In this document: one piece after another, positions 1 through 6,832 of the stretch | Layout of the letters: each line of letters begins with the position of its first letter | Position numbering within the stretch: the stretch's first letter is position 1 | Assembly (NCBI GenBank): GCA_040007395.1 | Contig: JBDTVG010000266.1 | Location: forward strand, 1-7,795 | Source of the DNA: DATGFK01 sp040007395 | GTDB taxonomy: Bacteria > Chloroflexota > Anaerolineae > Aggregatilineales > UBA2796 | Reading direction: 5' to 3' | Length of the DNA: 7,795 nucleotides | The notes under the pieces: model-generated | Told to the model about the DNA's origin: nothing | Database searches by the model: none | Seen by the model: the letters and a program-made list of their open reading frames with translations, nothing else | Made by a program: the position numbers and the translations under genes

Positions 1-69
1 TTGCTCCCGCTGAGTTTACCCAATCTCCAGCCTTGTTTTAGATGCAATTGCCCTGCGCAGAGCATCATC

Positions 70-97
70 TTGACTTTGCCAGAAAGGGCATTATACT
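70..97 (+). promoter_or_regulatory. Sigma70-type promoter of the sugar-uptake operon
   Basis: TTGACT (70-75) and TATACT (92-97) are each one or two bases from the -35 and -10 consensus and are separated by 16 bp. Transcription would start near 104, inside the palindromic operator just downstream, which is the classic arrangement for repression by a LacI-family protein. It is the best promoter match in the region ahead of the binding-protein gene. Placing the start here implies a leader of about 325 nt. A closer second promoter cannot be excluded, although I saw no convincing one. Confidence 0.7.
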
Positions 98-102
98 AAT
101 TA

Positions 103-116
103 TCGAAACGTTTCGA
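103..116. promoter_or_regulatory. LacI-family operator, perfect 14-bp palindrome
   Basis: TCGAAACGTTTCGA is its own reverse complement and has the central CG typical of LacI/GalR-family operators. It begins six bases after the -10 element, so a bound repressor would block RNA polymerase. The LacI-family gene at 3618-4637 in the same cluster is the obvious ligand. The core AACGTTTCG recurs upstream of the GH31 gene at 4759-4767, which supports a shared local regulon. Operator function is inferred from symmetry, position and the regulator next door. Confidence 0.75.
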
Positions 117-204
117 CAATCGAAAGAAATACTCGGATTTTTGCAATTGGAGAAACATTTGAATGCTTGCGATAGCGTTGTTAAACGCCCACTGACAATT
201 AGCG

Positions 205-379
205 TAAATGGTGATTTTGATAAGTAACGTCTGATGTGGAATTGCTTTTTACCCGCATGTATAGACAAGCCTCGAATCGCCAAAATCGATGTATCCCGAA
301 CGTCGATCAAGTTGCTGTGCGGATCGAAAAATCGAATTCGCATCAGACGTAAGTAAGTAAATGATGGTTTCGATAAGTA
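205..379. repeat. Imperfect 22-bp direct repeat (205-226 and 358-379)
   Basis: The two copies match at 19 of 22 positions, starting with TAAATG and ending with GATAAGTA. They are 153 bp apart within the leader. All three differences are transitions (G/A, A/G, T/C). Similarity does not continue beyond the repeat on either side. Function is unknown. It may be a local duplication or a paired binding site. Confidence 0.45.
227..350. repeat. Spaced 10-bp inverted repeat (227-236 / 341-350)
   Basis: ACGTCTGATG at 227-236 and CATCAGACGT at 341-350 are exact reverse complements, 104 bp apart. The left arm directly follows the first copy of the 22-bp direct repeat, and the right arm lies a few bases before the second copy. 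In RNA the arms could close a long-range stem bringing the direct repeats together. In DNA they could be a looped binding site. Ten bases at this distance could still be chance. Confidence 0.35.
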
Positions 380-430
380 CAGTACATTTGGGCTACCACC
401 CGTGAGCCTGTCAAAAGAAAGAGAATAAAA

Positions 431-1696
431 ATGTTTTGCAAGGGAATGCCACTCTTCGGCTTGCCGATCTTGATCGCAGCCATGCTTCTTTCTTCCAGTG
501 AGGCGGCGAACGCGAAATCCGCCATTGCACCCCTGACGGCAGTTCAGGCCGCAGCCAGCGGCGAATCGCTCACCGAATGGGATTATTATACCGACGAAGC
601 TTCGACAGCGTGGGGTCCCCTGCTCGATCAATGCGGTAAAGAAAATGGTGTATCGATTGATCGCCAATCGATTCCGCGTAACGACCTGATCACGAAGGTG
701 CTGCTCGGCGCGCAACAGCAACAACTGCCAGACCTGCTGTCCATCGACAATCCAGATTTGCAGCAAGTTGCCAGCACAGGCGCGCTGGCGACACTGACCG
801 ATTATGGTGTAGATCTCACAGGTTTGTATCCGAACCTAATTCAAGCCGGCTCGCTGAACGGTAAAGTGTACGGCATCGCGCCCGGTATTAACGGCATGGC
901 GCTGTTCTATAATCAGGATCTGCTCACCAAAGCAGGCGTTAAACCGCCAACTACTTGGGCGGAAGTGGAGGATGCAGCCACTAAACTTACGGGAAATGGT
1001 GTTTACGGCATCGCATTTTCTGCGACTGCTACCGAAGAAGGCACCTGGCAGTTTGAACCCTGGTTCTGGGGCGCAGGCGCTGATCTATCCAAACTCGACT
1101 CGCCGGAGGCCGTTAAGGCCCTTCAGTTCTGGGTTGACCTAGTGAACAGCGGCAGCGCCTCCAAATCCGTTGTGCAGTGGCACCAAGGGGATGTCAAAGA
1201 TCAGTTTGTCGCTGGTAAGGCGGCGATGATGCAAAACGGCGTGTGGAACCTGCCCGCCCTTGACAAATCCGGCGTAAAGTACGGGGTCGTGCCGATCCCG
1301 AAACCAGATGGCGGCGCTGCGCCCGGACCGATGGGCGGCGAAGTGCTGACTCTACCGCAGAGCAAGGATGCTGCTAAAATGAAGGCAGCGGGTAACGTGA
1401 TCAACTGCCTGCTCTCGGACAAGAACATGTTGGCCTGGGCCAACCTCAACGCGTACATCCCCGCGCGCCAATCGGTGGCTGAGCAGGTGGCGACTGATAA
1501 GCCGAATATGAAGTCATTTGTGGACGCGGCGGCGGCAGAGCGCTCGCGGCCCGGCCCACCTGCCAATCTTGGCCCCAACTACAGTAAGGTATCGCAACCT
1601 CTGTGGAATGCCATCCAGTCAGCCTTGATGGGCGCGAAATCGCCGCAGGATGCGTTGGCTGACGCACAAAAGCAAGCCGCGAGCGCCTTGCAATAA
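431..1696 (+). CDS. ABC transporter sugar-binding protein (family 1, MalE-like)
   Basis: This 421-residue protein is the extracellular receptor of a sugar ABC importer and would hand an oligosaccharide to the two permeases downstream. It has a hydrophobic signal segment (residues 7-20) and a possible signal peptidase I site after A26-N27-A28. The body carries typical family-1 features: GKVYGIAPG, MALFYNQDLLTKAG and PPTTWAEV in the first lobe, an FVAGKAAMMQNG block in the second, and a C-terminal LADAQKQAASAL helix. Length is normal. The start has only a weak AAAGAGAAT ribosome site, and ATGs at 446 and 482 are possible alternatives. There is no lipobox cysteine: L20-S21-S22 is followed by serine. 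In related bacteria such proteins are commonly lipoproteins, so anchoring may be lost. The substrate is inferred from the GH31 neighbour (xylosylated oligosaccharide) and is not shown by this sequence. Confidence 0.9.
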   Translation: MFCKGMPLFGLPILIAAMLLSSSEAANAKSAIAPLTAVQAAASGESLTEWDYYTDEASTAWGPLLDQCGKENGVSIDRQSIPRNDLITKVLLGAQQQQLPDLLSIDNPDLQQVASTGALATLTDYGVDLTGLYPNLIQAGSLNGKVYGIAPGINGMALFYNQDLLTKAGVKPPTTWAEVEDAATKLTGNGVYGIAFSATATEEGTWQFEPWFWGAGADLSKLDSPEAVKALQFWVDLVNSGSASKSVVQWHQGDVKDQFVAGKAAMMQNGVWNLPALDKSGVKYGVVPIPKPDGGAAPGPMGGEVLTLPQSKDAAKMKAAGNVINCLLSDKNMLAWANLNAYIPARQSVAEQVATDKPNMKSFVDAAAAERSRPGPPANLGPNYSKVSQPLWNAIQSALMGAKSPQDALADAQKQAASALQ

Positions 1697-2670
1697 TGAA
1701 TTCTCAACGAAAAAACCGATCACACGGTTCTATCGTTGCTGGTGCGGCGGGGATCCCCGCCGCACCAGTTTTCCCTCTGATGCTCGGTTGGCAGCGGCGC
1801 CGAGAGCTGATCGGGTTTCTATTTCTATTGCCAGCGTTGATTCATGTCGTCGTTTTTTATGTGTACCCTATTGTGTTCAACATCGTGATGAGTGTTGAGC
1901 GGTATACGGCGCATTCGTTTGTCACTGGGGATGCGCCGTTCATCGGCTTGGGCAATTTCAACCGATTGTTCAGCAATACGGATTTCTGGGTCGCCATCCA
2001 AAATACTTTTGTATTTACTTCAGGCTCCCTGTTTTTCCAGTTTTCGTTTGGGCTTGCCATTGCGCTGTTCTTTAACCAAAAGTTTCCGTTGAACGGCTTC
2101 CTGCGCAGCCTGTTTCTGCTGCCTTGGCTAGCACCCGTTCTAGTCTCTGGCGCAATCCGGGTACGGTTGTTTGACCTAGATTATGGCGTGATCAACTTCG
2201 TGCTGCGCACGCTAAACATCACCCCCACAGCAATCGCTTGGTTGACTAATCCACATTTAGCGCCCATCTCCGTGTTGATTGCCAATATCTGGATCGGTAT
2301 TCCGTTCAATATGGTAATTCTGTACGGCGGCCTACAGGACATCCCACAGTCATTATACGAGGCAGCCATGATCGATGGTGCGAATGGCTGGCAAAAGTTC
2401 GAGTCCATCACATGACCGTTGCTGCGCCCGGTGTCCACAGTCGTACTACTGCTGGGATTGATTTATACGTTGAAAGCCTTCGACGTAATCATGTCGATTA
2501 CGCGCGGCGGGCCTGCGAATGCCAGCCAAACCCTAAATACGTGGGCATACAGCCTGTCATTCACAACGCTCGATTTTGGTCTCGGTGCGGCGGCAAGCGA
2601 TATCCTGATGGTGGTTGTGTTGATTTGTGGCCTGCTCTATTTGCGGTACGCCGCACGTGAGGAACGATGA
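1696..2670 (+). pseudogene. Sugar ABC transporter permease 1 (MalF-like), in-frame TGA
   Basis: This is an inner-membrane subunit of the sugar importer. The first 239 codons encode four membrane segments and the start of the EAA loop (EAAMIDGANGWQ). Codon 240 (2413-2415) is TGA. The same frame then continues with PLLRPV, the usual continuation of the loop, and two more membrane segments to a TGA at 2668-2670. A truncated product would lack the last two segments and half of the ATPase-docking loop. The first ATG overlaps the binding-protein stop (TAATG), but residues 1-28 are atypical and cover a palindromic hairpin. The ATG at 1780, just before LGWQRRRELIGFLF, is the more family-like start. 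R155 and R157 stand where related permeases usually have tryptophans. Function is probably lost unless the TGA is read through or is a sequencing error. Confidence 0.85.
1739..1768 (+). terminator. Perfect 30-bp palindrome, attenuator-like hairpin
   Basis: The sequence is a perfect 30-bp palindrome. In RNA it forms a 13-bp stem (left arm CTGGTGCGGCGGG, 11 of 13 G or C) closed by a GATC loop, and it is followed directly by TTTT (1769-1772). A weaker 5-bp hairpin (AACCG/CGGTT, 1714-1718 and 1725-1729) precedes it. It begins 43 nt after the binding-protein stop, the place where malE-malF-type operons often carry stem-loops that favour high expression of the binding protein over the permeases. 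Partial termination or protection of upstream mRNA from 3' decay both fit. The short T tract argues against full termination. Confidence 0.6.
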
Positions 2671-3538
2671 GTACACTGGCAATACCTCTTAACACACCCA
2701 AGCTTCCGCAACGGACCCGTACTATCCGCCACCTGCGGAAGCTCAGTTTAACGTTGCTGGGAATTGCCTTGACGGCGCTCTTTTTATTTCCGTTCTACAT
2801 GATTCTGAACTTCTCGTTCATGCAGCAAACGGACATTCTGCGCTATCCACCGCCGCTTGTTCCGCCGCAAGTGACGCTCGATGGTTACCTGAGCGCGTTT
2901 GCTTCGTCGGGCGAATAAATCCGCACGAGCATATCCTATGGGCTGGGGACAATCGTTGTAACCATGCTCATTGCGACCCCGGCAGCGTTTTCCCTATCCC
3001 GGATGCGCTCCCGACTAGGCCTGATCGTCCTGATCGCTCTGATCTTGGCGCAGATGGCGCCGAACATTGTCGTCGCCAGTTCGCTGTACGCGATGTTCAG
3101 CCGCTTGGCGATGAACAATACCTATTGGGCCGTGATTCTGGCTGATTCGACTGCGGCAGTGCCATTTGCGATTATTATCATGCGTGCATTCATGCTGAGC
3201 ATCCCCCGCGAACTCTCGGAAGCCGCCTTGGTCGATGGTGCCGGACAGTGGACGATTTTTTGGAAGATTGTGGTACCGATCAGCCGAACGGCGCTGATCA
3301 CGGCGGCGCTGTTTTCCTTTCTGTTCGGCTGGGGGGACTTCCTGTTCGCGTTGATTCTGACTAACAGCCCGCATTTGACACCGATCACGGTTGGTATCTA
3401 TCACTTTATTGGCGCTTACTCAACAAATTGGAACGCAGTTATGGCGACAGCCACGATTGCAGCTTGTCCAGCCATTGTATTATTGGCGTTTGCCCAGCGC
3501 TATATCGCTCCGGGATCACATCGGGTGCAGTCAAAGAG

Positions 3539-3568
3539 TAGACGCTTTGGCCTGCTATCCGCTATAAT
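3539..3568 (+). promoter_or_regulatory. Probable promoter of the LacI-family gene
   Basis: A perfect TATAAT (3563-3568) lies 18 bp after TAGACG (3539-3544), which matches four of six -35 positions. Transcription would start near 3575, about 43 nt before the regulator's GTG. The -35 falls on the original stop of permease 2, so the regulator may be made independently of the damaged transporter genes. No copy of the operator palindrome is visible here, so autoregulation through that site is not supported. Confidence 0.5.
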
Positions 3569-3580
3569 CCCGGAGCATAC

Positions 3581-3600
3581 AGGGTTTACAGGCAAGCCCT
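3581..3600 (+). other. Small hairpin before the LacI ribosome site
   Basis: AGGGTTT (3581-3587) and AAGCCCT (3594-3600) can form a 7-bp stem with one G-U pair and a 6-nt loop. It ends just before the AAAAGGA ribosome binding site of the regulator. It might tune translation, but a hairpin this small may be coincidence. There is no T tract after it, so it is not a terminator. Confidence 0.25.
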
Positions 3601-3617
3601 GAAAAGGATACTACTCA

Positions 3618-4637
3618 GTGGCAACCATAAAAGATGTGGCAAAACAAGCGGGCGTCGCAATCAGCACTGTTTCTTATGCACTCAGCGGGACACGACCCGT
3701 TGCCAAAGAAACACGCGAGCGTATTTTACGTGCCGTTGAGGAACTCAATTACCACCCTAATCTGCTCGCCAGCGCGATGATCCAAAAGCGCACGCGTATT
3801 ATTGCTCTGCTGTACCCAGCGCTGTTCATGAGTTCGATGGAAGATTTGCCCATGGAATACATTACCAGCATTACAGACGTTACGTACCAACATGGCTATG
3901 AACTGCTGCTTGTGCTGCATCCCATTGGTGAGCCGGAACTGATGCGGTTTATCAATCAGGGATTGGTCGATGGTGTCATTCTAATGGAAGTACATCGCCA
4001 AGATCCGCGTGTTGACTTGATGAAACGCTGTGGCTATCCGTTCAGCCTGATCGGACACGGCGACGATAACACCGATGTGAGCTTTGTCGATATGGATTTT
4101 TTTACGGCTTATCGTTCAGCAGTGACACACCTTGTTGAGCTAGGCCATCACACGATCGGGTTTCTACCGGGCATCGTCGATCTCGATTATCTGCCGCATA
4201 ACTATCTCTTTGAATCGGTGCGTGGTTTTCGAGACACAGTCGCGCAGCTCGGCATCCAAGGTACTATCCTCGCCTGTGAGCCAACGATCCAAAGCGGCTA
4301 TGCCGCGATGCAGACGCTTTTGGACCAGCAGCCGGAACTGACTGCGGTTATCGTCGTTAACGAATTGATCTTCAACGGCGCGAGCAAAGCGATCCGGGAA
4401 CGGAATTTAACAGTTCCAGACGACATATCGATCATTGCGACGATCTCCCGACGGTTGGCGGAGAAGTATACGCCTAAAGTCACGACCGTATCGGTGCCTG
4501 CCATAGAGATGGGGCGGTTGGGTGCCGAGTTCTTGATCCAGAAGTTGGAAGACTCGGCGTTTAAGCCGCAGCAAGTTCTCTTGTCTGCCGAGTTTACCCT
4601 GTCACAGAGCACAGGCCCTCGGAAGCAGCGCGCTTAG
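3618..4637 (+). CDS. LacI-family transcriptional regulator
   Basis: This 339-residue DNA-binding repressor has the standard family length and appears intact. Residues 2-21 form the classic helix-turn-helix (TIKDVAKQAGVAISTVSYAL). A hinge region around residues 45-58 follows (NYHPNLLASAMIQKRT), then the sugar-binding fold to a typical EFTLSQST end. The hinge residue that normally intercalates at the operator's central CG is methionine (LASAM) rather than the common leucine. Translation starts at GTG with AAAAGGA ten bases upstream; the next residues (ATIKDVA) fix this start. The gene lies between the permeases and the GH31 enzyme, and matching palindromic sites lie at 103-116 and, imperfectly, at 4755-4768, so it probably controls both transcription units. 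The inducer is unknown. A sugar derived from the imported oligosaccharide is the natural guess. Confidence 0.95.
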   Translation: MATIKDVAKQAGVAISTVSYALSGTRPVAKETRERILRAVEELNYHPNLLASAMIQKRTRIIALLYPALFMSSMEDLPMEYITSITDVTYQHGYELLLVLHPIGEPELMRFINQGLVDGVILMEVHRQDPRVDLMKRCGYPFSLIGHGDDNTDVSFVDMDFFTAYRSAVTHLVELGHHTIGFLPGIVDLDYLPHNYLFESVRGFRDTVAQLGIQGTILACEPTIQSGYAAMQTLLDQQPELTAVIVVNELIFNGASKAIRERNLTVPDDISIIATISRRLAEKYTPKVTTVSVPAIEMGRLGAEFLIQKLEDSAFKPQQVLLSAEFTLSQSTGPRKQRA

Positions 4638-4754
4638 TCGAGGTGCCGACTCTAGTTCCTTACATTGGTATCGCAACTTATAAACCGCTGGTGCGATTAA
4701 AACTTGGCACTATAACACTGTTTCTGGGTGAAGAAATTCCAATAATTCGCCCCA

Positions 4755-4768
4755 ATACAACGTTTCGG
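4755..4768. promoter_or_regulatory. Second, asymmetric operator upstream of GH31
   Basis: The nine bases AACGTTTCG (4759-4767) match the core and right half of the palindrome at 103-116. The left half is degenerate (9 of 14 positions match overall). A possible -10, AATAAT (4741-4746), lies nine bases upstream, close to the spacing at the first promoter, but I found no good -35. The site falls in the 197-nt spacer between the regulator and the GH31 gene. It suggests that the enzyme has its own promoter under the same repressor. Binding here would be weaker than at the symmetric site. Confidence 0.5.
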
Positions 4769-4834
4769 TGGCGTGAGAAGCTGTAAACACTGCTAGATGC
4801 ACAGTATCACACCACTGGTCATAAGGAATCTTTC

Positions 4835-6832
4835 ATGTCGCTGCAACTATCACCCGATGGGCGCACCTTGCATTGGCGCCTCAACGGCGAAATTCTCAAA
4901 ATCGAACCCTGGGGACCAGATGCTGTGCGCGTCCGTGCCACCAACTTACGTGATTTCCCGGATATTCCGGGTGCTTTGCTCGATGCTCAGCTCGACTCTG
5001 GCACACAGGCCACAATCGATGGCGCGAAGGGTACGTTGATCAATGGCAAGCTGCGCGCTGAAATCTGGTCGGACGGCACCCTCCATTTCTTTCAGGCACA
5101 TACAGGTGCAGCGCTGCTGGAAGAGCCAGAACCGATCTTCAACAAACCGCCCGCACGCTGGTATCGCCCTCATACCAGCGATTTATCGAAAATCGAGGTC
5201 ACGTTCCGAGCGCTTCCACAGGAACATATCTATGGCTTGGGGCAGCATCAACATGGCTTACTTGACAATAAGGGCAGTGTGATTGACCTCGAACAGCGCA
5301 ACACAGAAGTATGCATCCCTTTTTACATTTCCACATTGGGCTATGGCTTTTTGTGGAACAACCCCGGTGTGGGGCGTGTAGAACTTGGTATGAGTGTCAC
5401 ACGCTGGGTGATGGAAGCGACCAGCGGTTTGGATTTCTGGATCGTGGCAGGCGATACCCCTACCGAGATTTTGTCGAAGTACATTGATGCGACGGGCCAT
5501 CCACCGCTATTGCCTGACTTCGCGTTGGGCTTCTGGCAGTGCAAGCTGCGCTATCGCACTCAGGAAGAAATGCTTGGCGTGGTACGCGAATATAAACGGC
5601 GCGGACTGCCCTTGTCTGTGATCGTGTCGGACTACTTCCACTGGCACATGATGGGCGATTGGGCTATGGACCCCCGCGATTGGCCTGATCCGGCAGGGCT
5701 GGTTAACGAGCTAAAAACGCTGGGCGTTGAGTTGATGGTGTCGATCTGGCCGACGGTCAACCCAACGAACCCGGTTTATAAAGAAATGACCGAGCGCGGT
5801 CTGCTAGCGCAAACGATTCATGGTGTCCGGGCGCATTTATCCATTGCCGATACGACCCCGGAAGGCATTTCGATGGTCGCCTATTACGACGCGACAAATC
5901 CCGAAGCGCGCGCCTTTGTCTGGGAACGGGTCAAAAAGAACTATCTGGATTATGGCGTGCGTGTGTTCTGGCTGGATGCCGACGAACCAGAACTGATGCC
6001 AATTCACGCCGAAAACATCCGATATAGTCTGGGCAGTGGGCTGGCTGTCACGAATATCTATCCGCTGCTGCACCAACAAGGTTTCTATGACGGAATGCGT
6101 GCTGCCGGACAAAATGAGATTGTGATGCTCTCACGCTCGGCATGGGCCGGATCGCAGCGCTATGGTGCGGCTGTCTGGTCGGGCGATGTCCGTTCGCGTT
6201 TCGAGACGCTGCGCGCCCAGATTCCCGCCGGGCTGAACATCGCCATGAGCGGCATCCCGTGGTGGACGACCGACATTGGCGGCTTTTTGGAAGGAGATAT
6301 TCGCACCGACTACTTCAAAGAGTTGATTGTGCGCTGGTTTCAGTACGGTGTATTTTGTCCGTTGTTTCGCCTGCATGGGGTACGGCTGCCGCTGAATGAT
6401 CTGTATGGCGCACAATTGAGCGGTGCAGACAATGAGGTTTGGTCGTTCGGCAAAAAAGCCTATGAGATTATTCGCCGGTTGCTCCTTCTACGGGAAAAGC
6501 TGAAGCCCTACTTACAGACCTTGAACACAGCAGCGCATCAGCATGGTATCCCGCCGATGCGCCCACTTTATTACGATTTTCCCACCGACGCATCAGCAGT
6601 AACGCTGGCCGACGAATTCATGCTTGGCCCTGATCTGCTGGTTGCGCCAGTGACCGAACAGGGGGCAGTATCACGATCTGTGTACCTCCCGGCGAATGCC
6701 GAATGGGTGGAGGCTTGGACCGGGCAGGAATATGCCGGCGGTCAGCAATATCAAGTCGATGCGTCATTGGAACGTATTCCAGTCTATTGGCGCAAGGGCA
6801 GCCCATTCGCATTCCATTTCGCGGAAGAATAA
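4835..6832 (+). CDS. GH31 alpha-xylosidase-like glycoside hydrolase
   Basis: This 665-residue enzyme of glycoside hydrolase family 31 most resembles bacterial xyloglucan alpha-xylosidases, which remove alpha-1,6-linked xylose from xyloglucan oligosaccharides. An N-terminal beta-sandwich (about 1-220) carries YGLGQHQHG and GFLWNNPGVGRVELG. The catalytic barrel starts near G232-F-W-Q-C-K and includes D266-Y-F-H-W, the nucleophile D381 in FWLDADEPE, the acid/base D451 in VWSGDV, and R512-L-H-G-V-R. A C-terminal beta domain ends the protein. No signal peptide is visible, so it should act in the cytoplasm on imported sugar. It lacks the PA14 insert of some larger homologues. AAGGAA lies seven bases before the ATG. 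All key residues are present and the gene looks intact. Alpha-glucosidase activity cannot be ruled out from sequence alone. Confidence 0.92.
   Translation: MSLQLSPDGRTLHWRLNGEILKIEPWGPDAVRVRATNLRDFPDIPGALLDAQLDSGTQATIDGAKGTLINGKLRAEIWSDGTLHFFQAHTGAALLEEPEPIFNKPPARWYRPHTSDLSKIEVTFRALPQEHIYGLGQHQHGLLDNKGSVIDLEQRNTEVCIPFYISTLGYGFLWNNPGVGRVELGMSVTRWVMEATSGLDFWIVAGDTPTEILSKYIDATGHPPLLPDFALGFWQCKLRYRTQEEMLGVVREYKRRGLPLSVIVSDYFHWHMMGDWAMDPRDWPDPAGLVNELKTLGVELMVSIWPTVNPTNPVYKEMTERGLLAQTIHGVRAHLSIADTTPEGISMVAYYDATNPEARAFVWERVKKNYLDYGVRVFWLDADEPELMPIHAENIRYSLGSGLAVTNIYPLLHQQGFYDGMRAAGQNEIVMLSRSAWAGSQRYGAAVWSGDVRSRFETLRAQIPAGLNIAMSGIPWWTTDIGGFLEGDIRTDYFKELIVRWFQYGVFCPLFRLHGVRLPLNDLYGAQLSGADNEVWSFGKKAYEIIRRLLLLREKLKPYLQTLNTAAHQHGIPPMRPLYYDFPTDASAVTLADEFMLGPDLLVAPVTEQGAVSRSVYLPANAEWVEAWTGQEYAGGQQYQVDASLERIPVYWRKGSPFAFHFAEE

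Larger units (their letters stand above)
117..430 (+). other. Long gene-free 5' leader of the operon
   Basis: This stretch lies between the inferred transcription start and the binding-protein start and has no convincing gene. It looks more AT-rich than the coding sequence around it. It contains an imperfect direct repeat, a widely spaced 10-bp inverted repeat, the 8-bp palindrome CGAATTCG (333-340), and a lone GTTTCGA (367-373) that equals one half of the operator. It ends in the purine-rich AAAGAGAAT, which probably serves as a weak ribosome binding site for the ATG at 431. I recognise no known riboswitch. It could be a structured leader or simply degenerate intergenic DNA. Confidence 0.45.
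2667..3602 (+). pseudogene. Sugar ABC transporter permease 2 (MalG-like), TAA and frameshift
   Basis: This is the second membrane subunit of the importer. Its ATG overlaps the stop of permease 1 (ATGA), with GAGGA just upstream. Codons 1-83 give a cytoplasmic N-terminus and the first membrane segment, up to DGYLSAFASSGE. Codon 84 (2916-2918) is TAA. The frame then continues normally with the remaining membrane segments and the EAA loop EAALVDGAGQW from about codon 185. Near 3510 a one-base deletion appears to shift the frame: the +1 frame gives GITSGAVKE then TAG (3539-3541), which matches the usual end of this family, whereas the current frame runs through an unrelated tail to TGA at 3600-3602. 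With two lesions this copy is very probably inactive. An internal product from the ATG at 2964 would lack the first membrane segment. Confidence 0.88.

Noticed and set aside
42..227. 61-codon open frame on the + strand
   Set aside because: It spans the promoter and operator, has no ribosome binding site, and its product resembles nothing known.
65..766. 233-codon open frame on the - strand
   Set aside because: It runs antisense through the promoter, leader and start of the binding-protein gene. The overlapping + strand protein is a clear family member, so this is a shadow.
1201..1667. Open frames of 125 and 73 codons antisense to the binding protein
   Set aside because: They are shadows of a well-conserved + strand gene with no supporting signals.
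2413..2918. Stop-codon reassignment or selenocysteine as the explanation for interrupted permeases
   Set aside because: The interruptions use TGA and TAA (and TAG in the - strand relic), so one recoding event cannot explain them. TGA also ends permease 2 and the ComM-type gene normally, and no selenocysteine function fits this loop.
6195..6206. CGCGTTTCGAGA inside GH31, resembling half of the operator
   Set aside because: It is in conserved coding sequence, far from any promoter, and matches only one half site.
6131..6415. 94-codon open frame antisense to GH31
   Set aside because: It overlies the region around the catalytic acid/base, where the + strand frame carries diagnostic GH31 motifs.
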